Assembly: GCA_009618475.1 (NCBI GenBank)
Contig: WJOV01000008.1
Coordinates: 1 to 7,849 of the forward strand
Length of the DNA: 7,849 nucleotides
Direction of reading: 5' to 3'
Origin: Methanosarcinales archaeon
Lineage (GTDB): Archaea; Halobacteriota; Syntropharchaeia; Alkanophagales; Methanospirareceae
The notes beneath the pieces were generated by a model. That model had not been told where the DNA came from. It worked only from the letters and a program-made list of their open reading frames with translations, and made no database searches. Position 1 is the stretch's first letter, and each line of letters starts with the position of its first letter. Positions 1 to 5,549 of the stretch are shown here, piece by piece. A program made the position numbers and the translations under genes.

Positions 1-1
1 A

Positions 2-58
2 GGACCTGCAAGTACTGAACAAATAGATAAGGTTACGAAGCATCTGGAGTTACTATAA
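2..58 (+). CDS. Possible C-terminal end of an upstream gene
   Basis: The second frame is open from the window edge to a TAA at 56-58 and would encode the last 18 residues of a protein, ending in KHLELL. The peptide has the charge pattern of an amphipathic C-terminal helix, and the stop lies 29 bases before the next start, which would suit co-transcription with the DUF2119 gene. It is too short to assign a family. The other two plus frames close earlier or offer nothing better. It may simply be a chance open frame. Confidence 0.3.
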   Translation, partial: GPASTEQIDKVTKHLELL

Positions 59-63
59 TTAAA
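54..63 (+). promoter_or_regulatory. TATA-like element upstream of the DUF2119 gene
   Basis: TATAATTAAA lies about 25-30 bases before the ATG at 88. In archaea, transcription starts about 25 bases downstream of the TATA centre, so this would give a nearly leaderless transcript. It overlaps the putative stop codon of the upstream open frame, so if that frame is a real gene the match may be fortuitous. Confidence 0.35.
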
Positions 64-69
64 CCTTCT

Positions 70-82
70 CTTTCTTAGAAAG
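70..82. other. 13-bp palindrome over the ribosome binding site
   Basis: CTTTCT-T-AGAAAG is a perfect 6+1+6 inverted repeat. Its right arm overlaps the weak Shine-Dalgarno stretch (AGGA, 81-84) of the DUF2119 gene. It could be a repressor site, or it could be chance in A/T-rich DNA. The sequence is visible; the function is not. Confidence 0.3.
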
Positions 83-87
83 GAAAA

Positions 88-732
88 ATGTTTTTTGAGG
101 AACTGGAAGATTACGGTGTGAAGCTGCACCGACTAATCTCTTCTGAGGAAGGACCGATAAAGCTGTTTGTCGGTGGTCTGCACGGAGAAGAAGGTTTATA
201 TACAGCACCTATTCTTGAGCGTTTGGCAAAGGAAGAAACATACACCGGAGAAGCGATAATCGTCCCCAGTCTTGTCGAAAACGGCAAATATATAGGTGTT
301 TTATCAGAAGAATACTACCGGAGTAAAGAAGGTATGACCTTGATTCAACTCATCCAACACTACCAACCTTCTTTTTATTTCGAGCTGCACGCTTATGAAA
401 AACAGTCGTATTCTCGATTAACTGATCCTGAGCGCGTGAATAAAATAGCAGTTCCTCCTTTCGTTGATCTGCGAGAAGGGATTCTCATAGGCTCTATCGC
501 ACCTATACTGAGACGTAAATTCAGCGAGAACGATTTTTGTGTGACCATAGAGATTCCAAAGTGGCAAAGCGAGAGGGTTAGCGAAGAAGTTTTACGGATT
601 TTGAGGCTTGCGTTAAGTAAAGCAAAGAGAGAGGAAGTGATGCAGGAGCTCAGAATGAGGTATCCGGCACGAATAAAAAAGGCTGAGGAGTTGTTTCGTC
701 AATACTATCGTAACAAGTTGAAACCGTTTTGA
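88..732 (+). CDS. DUF2119 family protein, possible M14-like zinc hydrolase
   Basis: This 214-residue soluble protein has no signal peptide or membrane segment. I recognise it as the archaeal DUF2119/COG4073 family, whose function is not established and which is found mainly in methanogens. The sequence opens with a short beta segment (IKLFVGG, residues 24-30) running into LHGEEG (31-36). This resembles the HxxE zinc motif of the M14/AstE carboxypeptidase-deacylase fold, with H32 and E35 as the candidate ligands. A second motif, FELHAY (98-103), gives H101 as the candidate third ligand. VTIEIP (152-157) gives E155, placed like the catalytic glutamate of AstE-type enzymes. The last 45 residues are a highly charged helix. 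The start at 88 has AGGA at 81-84 with short spacing. The family call is fairly secure. The peptidase, amidase or deacylase role is inference from motif spacing, and the spacing between HxxE and H101 is shorter than usual for the fold. Confidence 0.82.
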   Translation: MFFEELEDYGVKLHRLISSEEGPIKLFVGGLHGEEGLYTAPILERLAKEETYTGEAIIVPSLVENGKYIGVLSEEYYRSKEGMTLIQLIQHYQPSFYFELHAYEKQSYSRLTDPERVNKIAVPPFVDLREGILIGSIAPILRRKFSENDFCVTIEIPKWQSERVSEEVLRILRLALSKAKREEVMQELRMRYPARIKKAEELFRQYYRNKLKPF

Positions 733-814
733 GTTTTCGGGCTTTATAACCTTCATCCACTACATATCCAGGTAAATAATACCTGAGCTTTGCATTTAGT
801 TCATCTTGTGTCAT
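650..814 (-). pseudogene. Stump of a small gene with a strong RBS, antisense to the DUF2119 3' end
   Basis: On the minus strand GGAGG lies five bases before an ATG at 814, and the frame encodes 54 residues. The first 31 or so (MTQDELNAKLRYYLPGYVVD and on to KARKLKTV) have the composition of a real protein: an amphipathic helix, then a YLPGYVVDEGY segment. Beyond about position 728 the frame runs through the coding strand of the DUF2119 gene, where the peptide (DETTPQPF and so on) looks random. I read this as the 5' end of a gene whose body has been lost. I do not recognise the family. It could alternatively be a genuine small protein overlapping its convergent neighbour. Confidence 0.33.
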
Positions 815-828
815 TTTCTCCTCCACTT

Positions 829-861
829 AATTGCATCGTAATTGCATCGTAATTGCATCAT
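829..861. repeat. Three tandem copies of an 11-bp unit
   Basis: AATTGCATCGT occurs at 829-839 and 840-850 without change, and at 851-861 as AATTGCATCAT with one substitution. The array sits directly upstream of the ribosome binding site of the minus-strand gene stump at 814 and downstream of the broken regulator. An 11-bp period is close to one helical turn, so the units would face the same side of the DNA. No function can be assigned; slippage or a small binding-site array are both possible. Confidence 0.9.
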
Positions 862-925
862 AAGGTGAAGTGACTGCCTCTCCCCCTGCCTTCTTGTTTT
901 AAAATTTTTTTCTTTACCATATCCA

Positions 926-1570
926 TCAATTCCCTTGTTGCTGTTCATTGTATTCTATCATTGGCTCTGGAGCTTTTGCGTTTTTGCATATATTTCTCAT
1001 TCTCAGTATTCCTGAGCCCAACTTTTCACCAAAACCAATTCTTGCGAATAAATCAGAAATGATATGATTTCTTCTGAAAGTTGTTTTCCCTAATTCAAAC
1101 CCTTTTGGCTCTATCCAGACGTTTTCTATTAAAATTCTGTCAGGAAAGAAACGCAGTATATTGTTGTGCCCTTTCTCGAAATAATCTCGATGCATGACGG
1201 AATTGATTACCGCTTCTCTAATCGCTTCGAGGAGATATTCATAAATCTCTTCTCTCTTTGGTTTACCTGTAAATTTATATGCTACTTTTGTGTATAATTT
1301 CACAAAGTCCATTACTTTATCAACAATTTCAAATAAAGAGCCTCTTATTTCCTTTCTGTCTATAATGTCCACACCCTCTCTGTCTTTAAATAGAACGACT
1401 GTAAAGACGGAACAGGGGACAAATTTCTGCGGGTCGTCAGCGAAGAACAAAACGCCTGCATTAATGAGATAAATCCTGTTCTCTTGCTTTTCCGCCACAC
1501 CAAGACTGGGTAAGATTTTCTCAGGGCTTAACGTTTTAGAAAGCCCTGCGAGTTCTAAAAATGTGTCCAA
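926..1570 (-). pseudogene. C-terminal part of a broken COG2865 (AlbA_2/RecG-like ATPase-fold) regulator
   Basis: This 214-residue open frame matches the C-terminal half of the COG2865/Schlafen-AlbA-type proteins annotated as ATP-binding or RecG-related transcriptional regulators. The hallmark is the degenerate GHKL-type block REAVINSVMHRDY, followed by an NNILRFFPDRILIEN strand pair and GFGEKLGSGILRMRN. The only usual start is a TTG at 1570 with no clear ribosome binding site. The recognisable homology extends upstream of it (FDELINEKFIYPLDFDKEKL, 1571-1627) until an in-frame stop at 1637-1639. That marks the frame as a broken gene, not an independent one. The C-terminus ends early after PMIEYNEQQQ, without the winged-helix region often found in the family. 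The N-terminal half is at 1623-1847 in another frame. Intact relatives bind nucleic acid and probably regulate transcription; this copy is most likely inactive. Confidence 0.75.
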
Positions 1571-1622
1571 CTTTTCTTTGTCAAAATCCAGTGGATAAAT
1601 GAACTTTTCGTTAATTAACTCG

Positions 1623-1847
1623 TCAAAAATTATTCGCTATATCCTGAATTTGTGATTTCAACTTGTTCGTGATGTTTATTCCCTTGATTTGTTTATCGTC
1701 AGTTATGCCTATGAATATCCGTCCACCGGAAGAATTGGCGAAGGCGACCATATCTTTATCAATACCACTGATTCCTTCCTTGATTTCTATTTTATAGCCT
1801 TCTCCTTCTTGCAAGAGCATGGCAAATTCTTCAGGATTCATTTTCAT
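1623..1847 (-). pseudogene. N-terminal AlbA_2 fragment of the broken COG2865 regulator
   Basis: The 74 residues contain the first half of an AlbA_2 (Schlafen-type) domain: EGYKIEIKEGIS at about 17-28, then DMVAFANSSGGRIFIGITDD at about 32-51, the most conserved part of the family. The frame ends in NNF and a stop at 1623-1625. The next recognisable family sequence, FDELINEKF, follows at once in a different frame. About 50-60 residues expected between these points (the second half of AlbA_2) are absent, so the lesion looks like an internal deletion that also shifted the frame, not a single-base error. The start is ATG 1847 or, two codons on, ATG 1841; no strong ribosome binding site precedes either. 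It is divergent from the CooC-like gene across 73 bases. A truncated but expressed half-domain cannot be excluded. Confidence 0.75.
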
Positions 1848-1889
1848 AAAATACTTACCATGATAATTGATTTACTATTCTAAAACACA

Positions 1890-1904
1890 TTAATAAAATA
1901 TTAA
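1890..1904. promoter_or_regulatory. A/T palindrome and TATA region in the divergent spacer
   Basis: TTAATA-AAA-TATTAA is a perfect inverted repeat inside the 73-base spacer between the broken regulator (minus) and the CooC-like gene (plus). Its centre lies about 24 bases before the ATG at 1921, the spacing expected if the CooC-like mRNA starts at or next to its start codon. That fits the lack of a strong Shine-Dalgarno sequence there. The palindrome could serve a promoter in either direction. Confidence 0.5.
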
Positions 1905-1920
1905 TCTTTCGACACGAAGA

Positions 1921-2691
1921 ATGAACCAAAAGGCTAACATCATCGCAGTAGCGGGAAAAGGAGGCACGGGAAAAACTGTAATCGCCTCGCTAATACTAAA
2001 ATTCCTGGCAGAAAATGGGACGGGAAGAGTGCTTGCGATAGACGCCGACCCTGCAACGAGCCTTCCAAGCACGTTGGGCGTGAAAGTAAAGAAGACAATA
2101 GGGGACATAAGGGAAGAGATAGCATCGCCATCGCAGGTCTTTTTCTCTGAACACATGCCCACTGATATGCTGATTGAATATAAGATAGAGGAGATAATGG
2201 TAAACACACCTCGGTTCTCGGTATTAGCCATGGGACGTTCTGAAGGTCCGGGCTGCTACTGCCTGATAAACGATATGTTAAGGCATTTCATTGATAAGTT
2301 GTCTGCTCGGTTCTCCACAATCCTGATAGATTGCGAAGCGGGGTTGGAGCATCTAAGCCGGAGAACGACAAGGGACGTGGATACAATGCTCGTGGTTAGC
2401 GACCCCACGAAAAGGGGCATAGATACTGCATTAGCCATGAAGAACCTTGCAGAGAAGTTGCAGATTAACTTCCGGCACGTATATCTGGTGTTGAACAAGG
2501 TTACCGAGGATGAAGCGGTGAAGAACGCCCTGCCTGCGATGGTAAAAGATAGCGGGCTTACGCTCATAGGAACAGTTCCGGAAGACGCGAACATACGCGC
2601 GTATGATTTAGTAGGGATGCCGATAATAGAACTGCCTGAGGATTCTAAAGCGGTCGTTGCGGTGAAGGAGATATTTGAGAAGGTTTGTTGA
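1921..2691 (+). CDS. cooC: CooC-like nickel-insertion ATPase for CO dehydrogenase (MinD/ParA superfamily)
   Basis: This 256-residue cytoplasmic P-loop protein is of the CooC/COG3640 type, a dimeric ATPase that helps load nickel into the C-cluster of CO dehydrogenase, in archaea the CODH/acetyl-CoA synthase complex. Visible motifs are the deviant Walker A GKGGTGKT at residues 12-19 with signature lysine K13; IDADP at 40-44; the CxC motif GCYC with C112 and C114, the positions known for nickel binding at the dimer interface in bacterial CooC1; the Walker B strand TILIDCEAG with D137; and the base-recognition pair N192-K193. The length is typical of the family and the frame is intact. The start has only a weak GAAG ahead of it, but a TATA-like palindrome about 24 bases upstream suggests leaderless translation. 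No CODH gene lies in the window, so the partner is inferred from the family. A different MinD-like maturation role is possible, but the CxC motif argues for CooC. Confidence 0.88.
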   Translation: MNQKANIIAVAGKGGTGKTVIASLILKFLAENGTGRVLAIDADPATSLPSTLGVKVKKTIGDIREEIASPSQVFFSEHMPTDMLIEYKIEEIMVNTPRFSVLAMGRSEGPGCYCLINDMLRHFIDKLSARFSTILIDCEAGLEHLSRRTTRDVDTMLVVSDPTKRGIDTALAMKNLAEKLQINFRHVYLVLNKVTEDEAVKNALPAMVKDSGLTLIGTVPEDANIRAYDLVGMPIIELPEDSKAVVAVKEIFEKVC

Positions 2692-2718
2692 GGTTAAAAC
2701 GAATACAAGCTTCAGCTT

Positions 2719-2973
2719 CTAGAAAGTGGGGAAGAATAAACCGTTAAATCCAAGGTGATAATTTTGCCAATTTTCATACATAAACTGGAAATGGCTTCTT
2801 GGAATTTTTTGAGGATTTTCTGCCTCTGGAGGGTAGCATTCAATATAAATACCCTTAGCTATCGCACCGAAATCACCCCGACCACGGTATCCATTATCCA
2901 TAGTCCAATTTCTTATAGTCTGTTCTTCTTGAAGTTCATCTTTTACGTGTCTCCAGAAATCATCAAAAGGCAT
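2719..2973 (-). CDS. Small hypothetical protein, probably truncated at its 3' end
   Basis: The frame encodes about 84 residues starting MPFDDFWRHVKDELQ, with a middle segment TIRNWTMDNGYRGRGDF and a following PRSHFQFMYENWQNY. The last two resemble, from memory, a small uncharacterised domain in which a W-x-x-x-x-GY-x-G-x-GDF segment is followed by a P-(R/K)-S-x-F-x-x-(M/V)-YENW motif and then about 25 more residues. Here the sequence stops after LGFNGLFFPTF, so the tail is probably lost; this is inference. Two ATGs are possible. GGAGGT (2982-2987) is 8 bases from ATG 2973 and only 2 from ATG 2979, which favours 2973. The gene converges on the CooC-like gene with 27 bases between stops. No catalytic motif is visible and I assign no function. 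Confidence 0.6.
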   Translation of the reverse strand: MPFDDFWRHVKDELQEEQTIRNWTMDNGYRGRGDFGAIAKGIYIECYPPEAENPQKIPRSHFQFMYENWQNYHLGFNGLFFPTF

Positions 2974-2981
2974 TTTCATTT

Positions 2982-2987
2982 ACCTCC
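2982..2987 (-). promoter_or_regulatory. Shine-Dalgarno that decides the start of the small hypothetical gene, with an adjacent TATA-like box
   Basis: On the minus strand GGAGGT is followed by AA-ATG-AAA-ATG. Spacing selects the second ATG (2973). A TATA-like CTATAAA lies at 2994-3000, close upstream. If that box is used, the predicted transcript start would fall at or beyond the Shine-Dalgarno sequence, so one of the two elements is probably not the active one. Confidence 0.55.
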
Positions 2988-3034
2988 TCTATGTTTATAG
3001 ATGTTCCCAGCCCCATCCACACCACACTCGGAAT

Positions 3035-3147
3035 AAAGAGGCTGTCCCATAATTAGATATTTTGCGAAATAGGTTGCTTATTTTTGGTTATAAAGCCCTG
3101 TCTGTGCTTCTTTTTGTTGTGGTTTGGAATTGTGAGGCAGCCTCTGT
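3035..3147. mobile_element. MITE-like element with imperfect terminal inverted repeats
   Basis: The left end GAGGCTGTCCCATAATT (3038-3054) and the reverse complement of the right end (3128-3144, GAGGCTGCCTCACAATT) match at 14 of 17 positions. Two of the next three outer bases also match, giving a 20-bp repeat at 3035-3054 and 3128-3147. The enclosed element is about 107-113 bp, too small for a transposase. Ends beginning GAGGCTGTCCC resemble those I associate with several insertion-sequence families, but I have not verified a specific one. No target-site duplication is obvious. The right end lies inside the downstream surface-protein gene and supplies its last 22 codons and stop. The missing 3' part of that gene is not present beyond the left end, so insertion was accompanied or followed by a deletion or recombination. 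Confidence 0.6.
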
Positions 3148-5474
3148 AAGGTGAAAAACTCGTTAAAAGAGATGTTGTGCCAATCACCAACGTAGCCGTT
3201 CCAGGTTGCCGTTACATTCCAATTAGAAGTATTCCATATTTTTATGTATTCGGTATGCCCGCCTGTGCCGGGGCATGAGTAAGTGTACATCTTACTCACG
3301 TTGATGGTATGGTAAGGCATGATTGTGCCGTTGTGCGTGCCGGAGATGCTTGGGTATGTGTCTATGCCAGTGTCAAAGACTGCTGGAAGTATTTCTACTG
3401 TTGCTTCATCCGTATGCCCATTGCAGTCATCTGCCTTCACCGTGTATGTTCCTACTGGTGCACCTGTTGTATCAAACGTTGTGCTAAACGTGCCGTTTTC
3501 TACCAAAACAGCCCGCGGTGTAAGCTCCACCGGTCCCTTAACCGTAATAACAATTGCAAATCTTTCCTTTCTGCTGGAAGTCCCGGTTACAACCAGCGGT
3601 TCTCCAACTGCTACACTTGCAATTGGATTTAGCGTCACAAATGGCGCTTCCACATTTATGTAACCCACCCATGAGAGGTCATCGCTACCTGCTGCGCCAA
3701 ACGTTGCATCCTCTAATATAGCCAAAATCTGTTCCTGCGTCCTGCCTGAAAGCGAATAACGATCTACTACAGCCTCAACAAGGTTATTATCTCCCAGCTT
3801 CCCATATTTGTCATCGCTTCCTTTGCTAAGTACTACAACGAGATAACTTCCGGTGTCAACATTGGCTCCAGCATCGACCTTCTTTGAGAACGTGTCGTCT
3901 ATTTCAGAAACAGATGTTGAGCCCCAGTAAATGTTAGTAGGACCCAGAGTGCTCGCCCCTGGTTCTATTAGCGAACCACCGCTACCCGTTGGTGCTACAA
4001 TTACTATATCTATGCTCCTTGACCCTTTTGCAGTACCGCTGATTGTGAAATCGTCTTCCTGCGCTACACTCGTTGATGATAGCTCAGCCGTTAGGCCTCC
4101 TCTCGACATTAATACTACCACAGTTCCATCATCTGTCCATCCAGTAGGAACAGCTGTTGCGTCGCCGTTAATAGCTGCATCGATGTATGCCTTCAATCTT
4201 ACCGAACCGGGAACAGCAAATGAGCCACCACAAGCGGTAGTTGTATCTATCTCCTTGCTGAATTCTCCGTTCTCATCTATTACAAGCCTCTCTAGTACAG
4301 TGTATGTTGTATCCTCCACCGCGATGGTTGCCCGTTCACCCGTGTTTGCCGTTCCTTTTATCGTAAGCTTCTCTCCTATGACAACCGTGGTCGGCACATC
4401 AAAGGTGACTGCTTTCTCTGAAACGGTGATGTCAACGGTGTCAGAGTAGCCATCATGTGGACCACCTTTAACGGTTACCTTTATCGTGTATGCGCCAGTA
4501 TCGTTAAATTTGACTACGTAAGTCCTTTTTCCGTCTGCATCAATCGTGTGCTCAAAATTATCTCGGTTATTAGCCGACGTTGGAGTGTCCTCTACACCAC
4601 CTACGAAGAGCACATGGCTACTTGAAGGAGTGGCGTTGAGCCATATTGTATCACCATATACACCAGTCACCGTGAGTTTTATTGTCTCAAGCTCTGCTAC
4701 AGTAGTCTTTTCCGCGCTAATGTCTATATCACCTTTTAGTATTGTTAGCGACTTCACAGCGCTACTCGCATCCAATCCACATGCATACGCCGATTTGGTC
4801 TTTACCTGGAAAGTGTAATCACCGACTTTCCAGCCTGTTGTATTGATTTGATTTGTTGTTCCAAACTCCTTTAACGCAGCAACTGTTATGTTTGAAAAGT
4901 CTTGGTTGTTTTTATATTTTATTTTTCCATCTGGACTGTATATTTCAAGATCAACTTTGTCATTGTCGAATAGGTTTATTCCACCGGTATCTATTGTAAG
5001 GTTCGTTCCCAGCGTGAGGCTCGATACTTCTTTCGTGCCTACTTTGAGTTTTAGTGGTAGATTGGGGTCTTCAACTGCAAGCATTGCCTGTCCCTGTTTA
5101 TCTGTTGGATCATCGCTCGCATAATAAGCCCCTGTTGTTGGCCAATTTACGTTATACATCCTCCAATCGGCATCTGGTACATAGGTGTTTTCCAGATTCC
5201 CCGCTACATACCTGTATACTGTGGGCTTTGAGTTGAAATTATTGGCACTTTCAGTCTTATTAAATTGCAAATTCTGCCCATTCAACACTTTTTGCACTGA
5301 TGTTGATTGATTACCGATGTAATTGAAGTTATCACCTTTGCCTACTGCGCTTCCCATCTGCACCATTACCGCAATCACCGAAGCGAGCATAACCACCGCC
5401 AATAATATACCTATTATCGCTCTCTGCGATCTCCTATTACCTTTATCCTTATTCCCTCTTTTCTTTTTCATCAT
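3078..5474 (-). CDS. S-layer-like surface glycoprotein, paralogue 2, C-terminus replaced by a MITE-like element
   Basis: This 798-residue secreted protein starts with a basic n-region and hydrophobic segment (residues 19-44), probably cleaved after GSA (43). A DUF3821-like head (about 45-245) follows, with GDNFNYIG, TNLTIDTGGINLF and YACGLD. Beta-sandwich, Ig-like segments then run at about 246-352, 353-456 and 457-575, followed by a TQEQILAILEDA-AAGSDD linker, an extra Ig-like domain (about 608-697) absent from its neighbour, and a C-terminal domain from 700. That domain shows the YPSISGTHNGT and CPGTGGH motifs but ends at residue 776. Residues 777-798 (QRLPHNSKPQQ and on) come from the terminal repeat and interior of the MITE-like element. 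About 54 residues present in paralogue 1 are missing. I count 13 N-x-S/T sequons. There is no C-terminal membrane anchor. ATG 5471 has better spacing from AGGA (5479-5482) than ATG 5474. The gene lies 51 bases behind paralogue 1 and is probably co-transcribed with it. A structural cell-surface role is inferred from architecture; the family is not biochemically defined. Confidence 0.8.
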   Translation of the reverse strand: MMKKKRGNKDKGNRRSQRAIIGILLAVVMLASVIAVMVQMGSAVGKGDNFNYIGNQSTSVQKVLNGQNLQFNKTESANNFNSKPTVYRYVAGNLENTYVPDADWRMYNVNWPTTGAYYASDDPTDKQGQAMLAVEDPNLPLKLKVGTKEVSSLTLGTNLTIDTGGINLFDNDKVDLEIYSPDGKIKYKNNQDFSNITVAALKEFGTTNQINTTGWKVGDYTFQVKTKSAYACGLDASSAVKSLTILKGDIDISAEKTTVAELETIKLTVTGVYGDTIWLNATPSSSHVLFVGGVEDTPTSANNRDNFEHTIDADGKRTYVVKFNDTGAYTIKVTVKGGPHDGYSDTVDITVSEKAVTFDVPTTVVIGEKLTIKGTANTGERATIAVEDTTYTVLERLVIDENGEFSKEIDTTTACGGSFAVPGSVRLKAYIDAAINGDATAVPTGWTDDGTVVVLMSRGGLTAELSSTSVAQEDDFTISGTAKGSRSIDIVIVAPTGSGGSLIEPGASTLGPTNIYWGSTSVSEIDDTFSKKVDAGANVDTGSYLVVVLSKGSDDKYGKLGDNNLVEAVVDRYSLSGRTQEQILAILEDATFGAAGSDDLSWVGYINVEAPFVTLNPIASVAVGEPLVVTGTSSRKERFAIVITVKGPVELTPRAVLVENGTFSTTFDTTGAPVGTYTVKADDCNGHTDEATVEILPAVFDTGIDTYPSISGTHNGTIMPYHTINVSKMYTYSCPGTGGHTEYIKIWNTSNWNVTATWNGYVGDWHNISFNEFFTLQRLPHNSKPQQKEAQTGLYNQK
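3384..3653 (-). other. Extra Ig-like domain present only in paralogue 2
   Basis: Residues about 608-697 of the 798-residue protein (APFVTLNPIASVAVGEPLVV and on, ending DEATVEILP) form a bacterial-Ig/MG2-like beta unit. In paralogue 1 the preceding AAGSDD linker is followed within about ten residues by the C-terminal domain (IFDTG), so this unit has been gained in one copy or lost in the other. The boundaries are approximate. Confidence 0.65.
4581..4617. repeat. 37-bp block identical in both surface-protein genes (copy in paralogue 2)
   Basis: The sequence from TGGAGTGTCCTC to GCACATGG is identical to 6858-6894, including every third codon position. It encodes the HVLFVGGVEDTP segment. Flanking sequence stays similar but with substitutions. 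Confidence 0.85.
4963..5011. repeat. 49-bp block identical in both surface-protein genes (copy in paralogue 2)
   Basis: The sequence from TTGTCGAATAGG to TTCGTTCCCA is identical to 7252-7300 and encodes the GTNLTIDTGGINLFDN segment. There is no synonymous change over 49 bases, although residues 55-130 of the same proteins are barely alignable. Confidence 0.88.
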
Positions 5475-5517
5475 CTTTTCCTGAGTGCTAAAAATAAGAA
5501 AGAAAAAAAGAAAAAAT

Positions 5518-5549
5518 ATTCCCGCTTATTCCAATCTTATAGCGGGAAT
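5518..5549 (-). terminator. Stem-loop plus T-rich tract at the end of paralogue 1
   Basis: ATTCCCGCT (5518-5526) and AGCGGGAAT (5541-5549) form a perfect 9-bp stem with a 14-base loop. Read on the minus strand, the stem is followed at once by ATTTTTTCTTTTTTTC (down to about 5500). The hairpin covers the last codons (IPAIRLE) and stop of paralogue 1. Oligo-T alone terminates archaeal RNA polymerase, so the tract is probably a partial or full terminator. The hairpin may protect the 3' end of the upstream message or lower expression of paralogue 2, which starts 51 bases on. Confidence 0.6.

Noticed and set aside
829..861. CRISPR-like array
   Set aside because: The units are 11 bp in direct tandem with no spacers.
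1290..1472. Plus-strand frame of 60 codons inside the broken regulator
   Set aside because: Antisense to recognisable COG2865 sequence, with no start signal.
1890..2594. Minus-strand open frames of 89-113 codons across the CooC-like gene
   Set aside because: They are shadows of an intact gene with all its family motifs in the plus frame. The antisense peptides are Ser/Leu/Phe-rich and resemble nothing.
3038..3149. Alternative minus-strand frame through the element (CLTIPNHNKKKHRQGF and onward) as a transposase C-terminus
   Set aside because: It is basic and stops near the terminal repeat, as transposase genes often do. It is too short and without any DDE or other motif, so I could not support a transposase relic.
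3931..4449. A 172-codon plus-strand open frame within the surface-protein gene
   Set aside because: It is the antisense of a Thr/Val/Ser-rich beta protein, which naturally leaves long open frames. It has low-complexity V/S/P/T composition, no ribosome binding site and no recognisable family. Similar plus-strand frames in 3309-5236 and 5721-7443 were dropped for the same reason.
5460..5474. Tat (twin-arginine) signal in paralogue 2
   Set aside because: RRSQRA occurs before the hydrophobic segment, but it lacks the S/T-R-R-x-F-L-K pattern and the hydrophobic segment is Sec-like. Paralogue 1 has no twin arginine.
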